Below, piece after piece: positions 46,086-48,692 of a stretch of 48,692 nucleotides of DNA. Below the pieces are notes generated by a model. It ran no database searches. It worked only from the letters and a program-made list of their open reading frames with translations, and was not told the DNA's origin. Each line of letters starts with the position of its first letter. The first letter of the stretch is position 1. This DNA comes from a virus. The position numbers and the translations under genes are program-made. Location of the stretch: the IMG/VR virus record IMGVR_UViG_3300032299_001628, positions 1-48,692 of that record, one strand, 5' to 3'.

Positions 46086-47145
46086 AGACGGCTTCAATTG
46101 GTGGATAGGTGTAGTTGAAGATAGATTAGATCCCGAGCAATTAGGTAGGTGCAGGGTTCGTATTTTTGGATATCATACCGATAGCAAAGAACTACTTCCT
46201 ACGGTCGACTTACCGTGGGCAGTTCCTATACAACCTATTACGTCTGCTGCTACTTCTGGGGTTGGTAGCTCACCACTCGGTCCTTTAGAAGGAACTTGGG
46301 TAATGGGATTCTTTCTTGATGGTGAAGATTGTCAACAACCAGCTATGTTGGGTACCTTTGCTACAAAAGCAGCACCAGAAGGATTTAAGCAGACCGAAGA
46401 TTTGCCTAATAATCGCAATACCAACGATGGAATACTTAAAGATAGTAACGGAGAAGATGTAGTTGATCCTGAAGGTAATCCTGTAAAAGCAGGTGTTCCA
46501 AGTACCCCAGGGTGGAAACTAGGCCAAACATCGGCGGCTAATGAATCTAATAACAACCCAGCTGCTATTAATAACTATAGAACCTCTAACGATCGCGGCG
46601 GTGCATCTTATGGTAAGTATCAATTTGCGTCGTTTTTACCCCCTGTAAAACCTGACGGGACAGCGAGACCATCACCGGTAGGTTCTCCAGTTTTACAGTA
46701 CATAAAGAGTTCTAGATTTAAAAAAGAATTTGAAGGTTTAGAGCCAGCTACTAATGAGTTTGACAATAAATGGAAGCAAGTAGCTGCTGCCCATACTGCT
46801 GAGTTTGATGAAGATCAACATAACTATGTCAAGAGAAAATATTATAATGTTTATATAGCTTCTTGCCAGCGCAAAGGTCTAGACCTTACTATTTACGGCC
46901 CAGGAGTACAAGATTTAGTATGGTCTACAGCAGTTCAGTTTGGACCTGAGGCTACTTATATATTTACCACACCTTTGCAAGGAAAAAGTAACCTATCTGA
47001 TAAGGACGTGGTAAACCTTGTAAGTGAATATAAGATTGCTAATGCCACCACTTTATTTAAATCAAGCGGGACAGCAATTCAAAATTCAGTTAGAAATCGA
47101 TTTGCCAGAGAGCAGACTGACTGCGTAAAACTTTGCACTGCATAA
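46066..47145 (+). CDS. 5: baseplate spike gp5-like with non-T4 muralytic domain
   Basis: The product has 359 residues. Residues 8-110 are the OB-fold of gp5 (FNWWIGVVEDRLDPEQLGRC then VRIFGYHT, WAVPIQPI, LEGTWVMGFFLDGE, CQQPAMLGTF). Residues 150-340 hold a lysozyme-like domain different from T4 lysozyme: ANESNNNPAAINNY then GGASYGKYQFAS, YIKSSRFKKEFEGLEPA, and VQDLVWSTAVQFGPEA. This arrangement is known in spike-linked hydrolases of phages and VgrG-like proteins. The C-terminal beta-needle of T4 gp5 is absent and probably supplied by the next gene. Confidence 0.8.
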   Translation: MQKIYNKDGFNWWIGVVEDRLDPEQLGRCRVRIFGYHTDSKELLPTVDLPWAVPIQPITSAATSGVGSSPLGPLEGTWVMGFFLDGEDCQQPAMLGTFATKAAPEGFKQTEDLPNNRNTNDGILKDSNGEDVVDPEGNPVKAGVPSTPGWKLGQTSAANESNNNPAAINNYRTSNDRGGASYGKYQFASFLPPVKPDGTARPSPVGSPVLQYIKSSRFKKEFEGLEPATNEFDNKWKQVAAAHTAEFDEDQHNYVKRKYYNVYIASCQRKGLDLTIYGPGVQDLVWSTAVQFGPEATYIFTTPLQGKSNLSDKDVVNLVSEYKIANATTLFKSSGTAIQNSVRNRFAREQTDCVKLCTA

Positions 47146-47146
47146 A

Positions 47147-48692
47147 ATGAATATTTTAAGTAATCAAGTTACAGACATAATTCAAGAAGCCTTAATTCAA
47201 CAGGTTAAAAAAACCGGAATTAATGTTCCAGACTCTATTCTTAGAGGTTCTGTTTATAAGGTAATGTCTACCTACTCAGGTGAGGCAACACAAAAAATTA
47301 TCTCTACTTCTTCAAACGATATAAACAATAATGTTTTAATTGGTCCTAAAAGTAATGACCCATTTAATGTAACCACTCAAAATAAAAACAGTACAGATAT
47401 AGCAAACACTTTAAACTTTGGTGTTCAAAATCAAGTAAGTGATGCTCTTACAACAGAGCTACTTTCCCGGCTATCTAACGAACTAAAAAATACTCTACCT
47501 AATAGTCTTTCCAATAAAATTGACTTTGGTGCTTTAAGTGGAATTTTAGCATCTGCAGCAGCACCCCTAGTTCAGCAAAGCGTTTCAACAATAGTTAATA
47601 GTTTTAGTAACTCCATTTTTAGTACCAATAAAAAATCTCAATCTACTTCTCCTGCTAACTTTAATGATTTAATTCAGTCTTTAGGTGCAGGGGCATTTCC
47701 TGCTCTTAATAAAGGTTATTCAACTGGGATTGCTAGCACCTATTTAAGAAAAGCAGGCAACTTTGATATTAAGAATGCTGACAATACAGATAAACTTGCA
47801 GTAGTAAAAACAGGATTTACAGACCCAACCGCTACGTACCCTACAAAAGAATATGCTGGAAAATCTGAAGTTAATAAGCTTGCTAAAGGTGAAATAAACG
47901 GTACTATAGTTCAAATTAAAAATGAAGAGAGAATGTCAGGTGCCAAGCTACCTAATGGAGAAGCCTGGGAACAACCTCTTTCACCTTACCGTGGAACTTA
48001 TCCCTATAATAAAGTAACCAATACCGAATCCGGACATATAATTGAAATTGATGATACGCCCGGAGCCGAGCGTCTGCATATTTACCATAGAACCGGTACC
48101 TTTATTGAGGTAGATTCAAATGGCTCTATTGTTAAGCGTACAAAGGGCTCTTCGTATGAGATAATTGATAGAAATGGAAAGATTGCTATTAATGGCCAGG
48201 CTGATGTTTCAGTTGCCGGTCAATGTAGGGTGTTTGTAGGTAACGATGCACATATTGAAGTAACTGGTAATACAATTTTAAATTGTTTTAATGACATAAC
48301 TGCTCAAGCTGGTGGTAAATTTTTTATGTCTGCCGTAGAAGAATTTAACATTAGCAGCGCCAATGTAAAGATAGAAGCTTATAAAGAAATGCATTTAAAA
48401 GCTAATACAAATCTTAATTTGCACGTTGGTACTAATTTAAACATGCTTTCTAACACCAACATATATTCACAAACCACAAATCTCTATTCTAAAGCAGATA
48501 GTTATTACCATCAAGGTAAAAACCAATGGACCAAGCTTTCAGAAAGTAAGTTTGTACAAACTACGGGCTCAATTCACTTAAAGCATGGGAGCTCGTTTAA
48601 TGCCGATGCCCCTGTTATCTACCTTAATACTAATACTACTCTAAGTTCAGAAGATAGTAAAGATGCAACTATTGCCAAAGCTTCTAACGCCG
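47147..48692 (+). CDS. beta-helical spike/needle protein, 3' end missing
   Basis: The frame is open to the window edge (515 codons). Residues 1-200 are Asn/Ser/Ala-rich. From about 290 the sequence reads like the VgrG/gp5 C-terminal spike: SGHIIEIDDTPGAERLHIYH then TFIEVDSNGSIVKRTKGSSY, followed by repeats such as ITAQAGGKFFMSA, MHLKANTNLNLHVGTNLNML. It probably forms the membrane-piercing needle with gp5, which lacks this part. Whether it is a separate subunit or a fusion product of another kind is not settled by the sequence. Confidence 0.75.
   Translation, partial: MNILSNQVTDIIQEALIQQVKKTGINVPDSILRGSVYKVMSTYSGEATQKIISTSSNDINNNVLIGPKSNDPFNVTTQNKNSTDIANTLNFGVQNQVSDALTTELLSRLSNELKNTLPNSLSNKIDFGALSGILASAAAPLVQQSVSTIVNSFSNSIFSTNKKSQSTSPANFNDLIQSLGAGAFPALNKGYSTGIASTYLRKAGNFDIKNADNTDKLAVVKTGFTDPTATYPTKEYAGKSEVNKLAKGEINGTIVQIKNEERMSGAKLPNGEAWEQPLSPYRGTYPYNKVTNTESGHIIEIDDTPGAERLHIYHRTGTFIEVDSNGSIVKRTKGSSYEIIDRNGKIAINGQADVSVAGQCRVFVGNDAHIEVTGNTILNCFNDITAQAGGKFFMSAVEEFNISSANVKIEAYKEMHLKANTNLNLHVGTNLNMLSNTNIYSQTTNLYSKADSYYHQGKNQWTKLSESKFVQTTGSIHLKHGSSFNADAPVIYLNTNTTLSSEDSKDATIAKASNA

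Noticed and set aside
1-48692. CRISPR arrays, insertion sequences, integrase, attachment sites, ordinary tRNA genes
   Set aside because: I looked for repeat-spacer patterns, transposase or integrase motifs and tRNA T-arm signatures and found none apart from the tmRNA.

Overview
This window is part of the genome of a lytic, T4-like marine myovirus, AT-rich and tightly packed. Genes mostly abut or overlap by 1-20 bases. Recognisable T4 homologues are UvsX (partial), gp41 helicase, gp61 primase, gp59 helicase loader, gp32, RNase H, gp33, a DsbA-like protein, NrdA/NrdB, dCMP deaminase, gp4, gp26, gp48, gp53, gp54, gp27, gp5 and a gp29-type tape measure. The accessory genes (PhoH, tryptophan halogenase, acyl desaturase, SleB-type lysin) are those of marine T4-like phages. 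An alphaproteobacterial host, most simply a SAR11/Pelagibacter-like cell, is inferred from three things: the two-piece, circularly permuted tmRNA at 34.35-34.67 kb (a layout typical of Alphaproteobacteria), several apparently leaderless genes, and the base composition. The host is an inference, not read directly.

Layout. 0-3.6 kb: recombination/helicase genes, then small genes with their own sigma70-like promoters. 3.66-15.9 kb: a long plus-strand block of probable late genes holding a nuclease-like protein, a ligase-like nucleotidyltransferase, beta-rich virion proteins, a cytidylyltransferase-like protein, a Dps-like ferritin and a strongly basic protein. Several of these carry a short N-terminal leader resembling the capsid-targeting peptide of T4 internal proteins. 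15.95-17.8 kb: primase and a nested spanin pair. 17.8-24.6 kb: nucleotide metabolism (NrdA, NrdB, phosphoribosyltransferase-like protein, dCMP deaminase) interleaved with a membrane desaturase. 24.6-30.5 kb: membrane protein, RNase H, a DUF6433 gene with a candidate -1 frameshift, DsbA-like protein and small unknowns. 30.5-34 kb: PhoH, halogenase, M15 peptidase, RecB/Cas4-like exonuclease. 34-36.2 kb: secreted small proteins, tmRNA, SleB lysin and holin-like protein. 36.2-38.4 kb: gp33, gp59, gp32. 38.4-43.1 kb: the only minus-strand block, with tape measure, a 52-residue gp51-like gene, gp26, gp54, an unknown and gp4. 43.1 kb to the end: gp48, gp53, gp27, gp5 and a beta-helical spike/needle gene cut by the window edge.

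Regulation. Two promoter classes are visible. One has TATAAT, a 17-nt spacer, a TTG-type -35 and a TAAC tetramer exactly 29 nt upstream of the -10; six copies were found. The other is the T4-type late motif NATAAATA, upstream of lysis, virion and tail genes. In both classes several start codons lie exactly where transcription should start, so those mRNAs would be leaderless. Five hairpin-plus-T-tract terminators were found.

Most notable: the permuted tmRNA with readable tag ANDERFALAA and a 15-codon ORF in its intervening segment; the TAAC promoter family with leaderless genes; the set of enzymes bearing capsid-targeting-like leaders, suggesting a packaged and injected cargo; and a dnaX-like candidate frameshift site in the DUF6433 gene.
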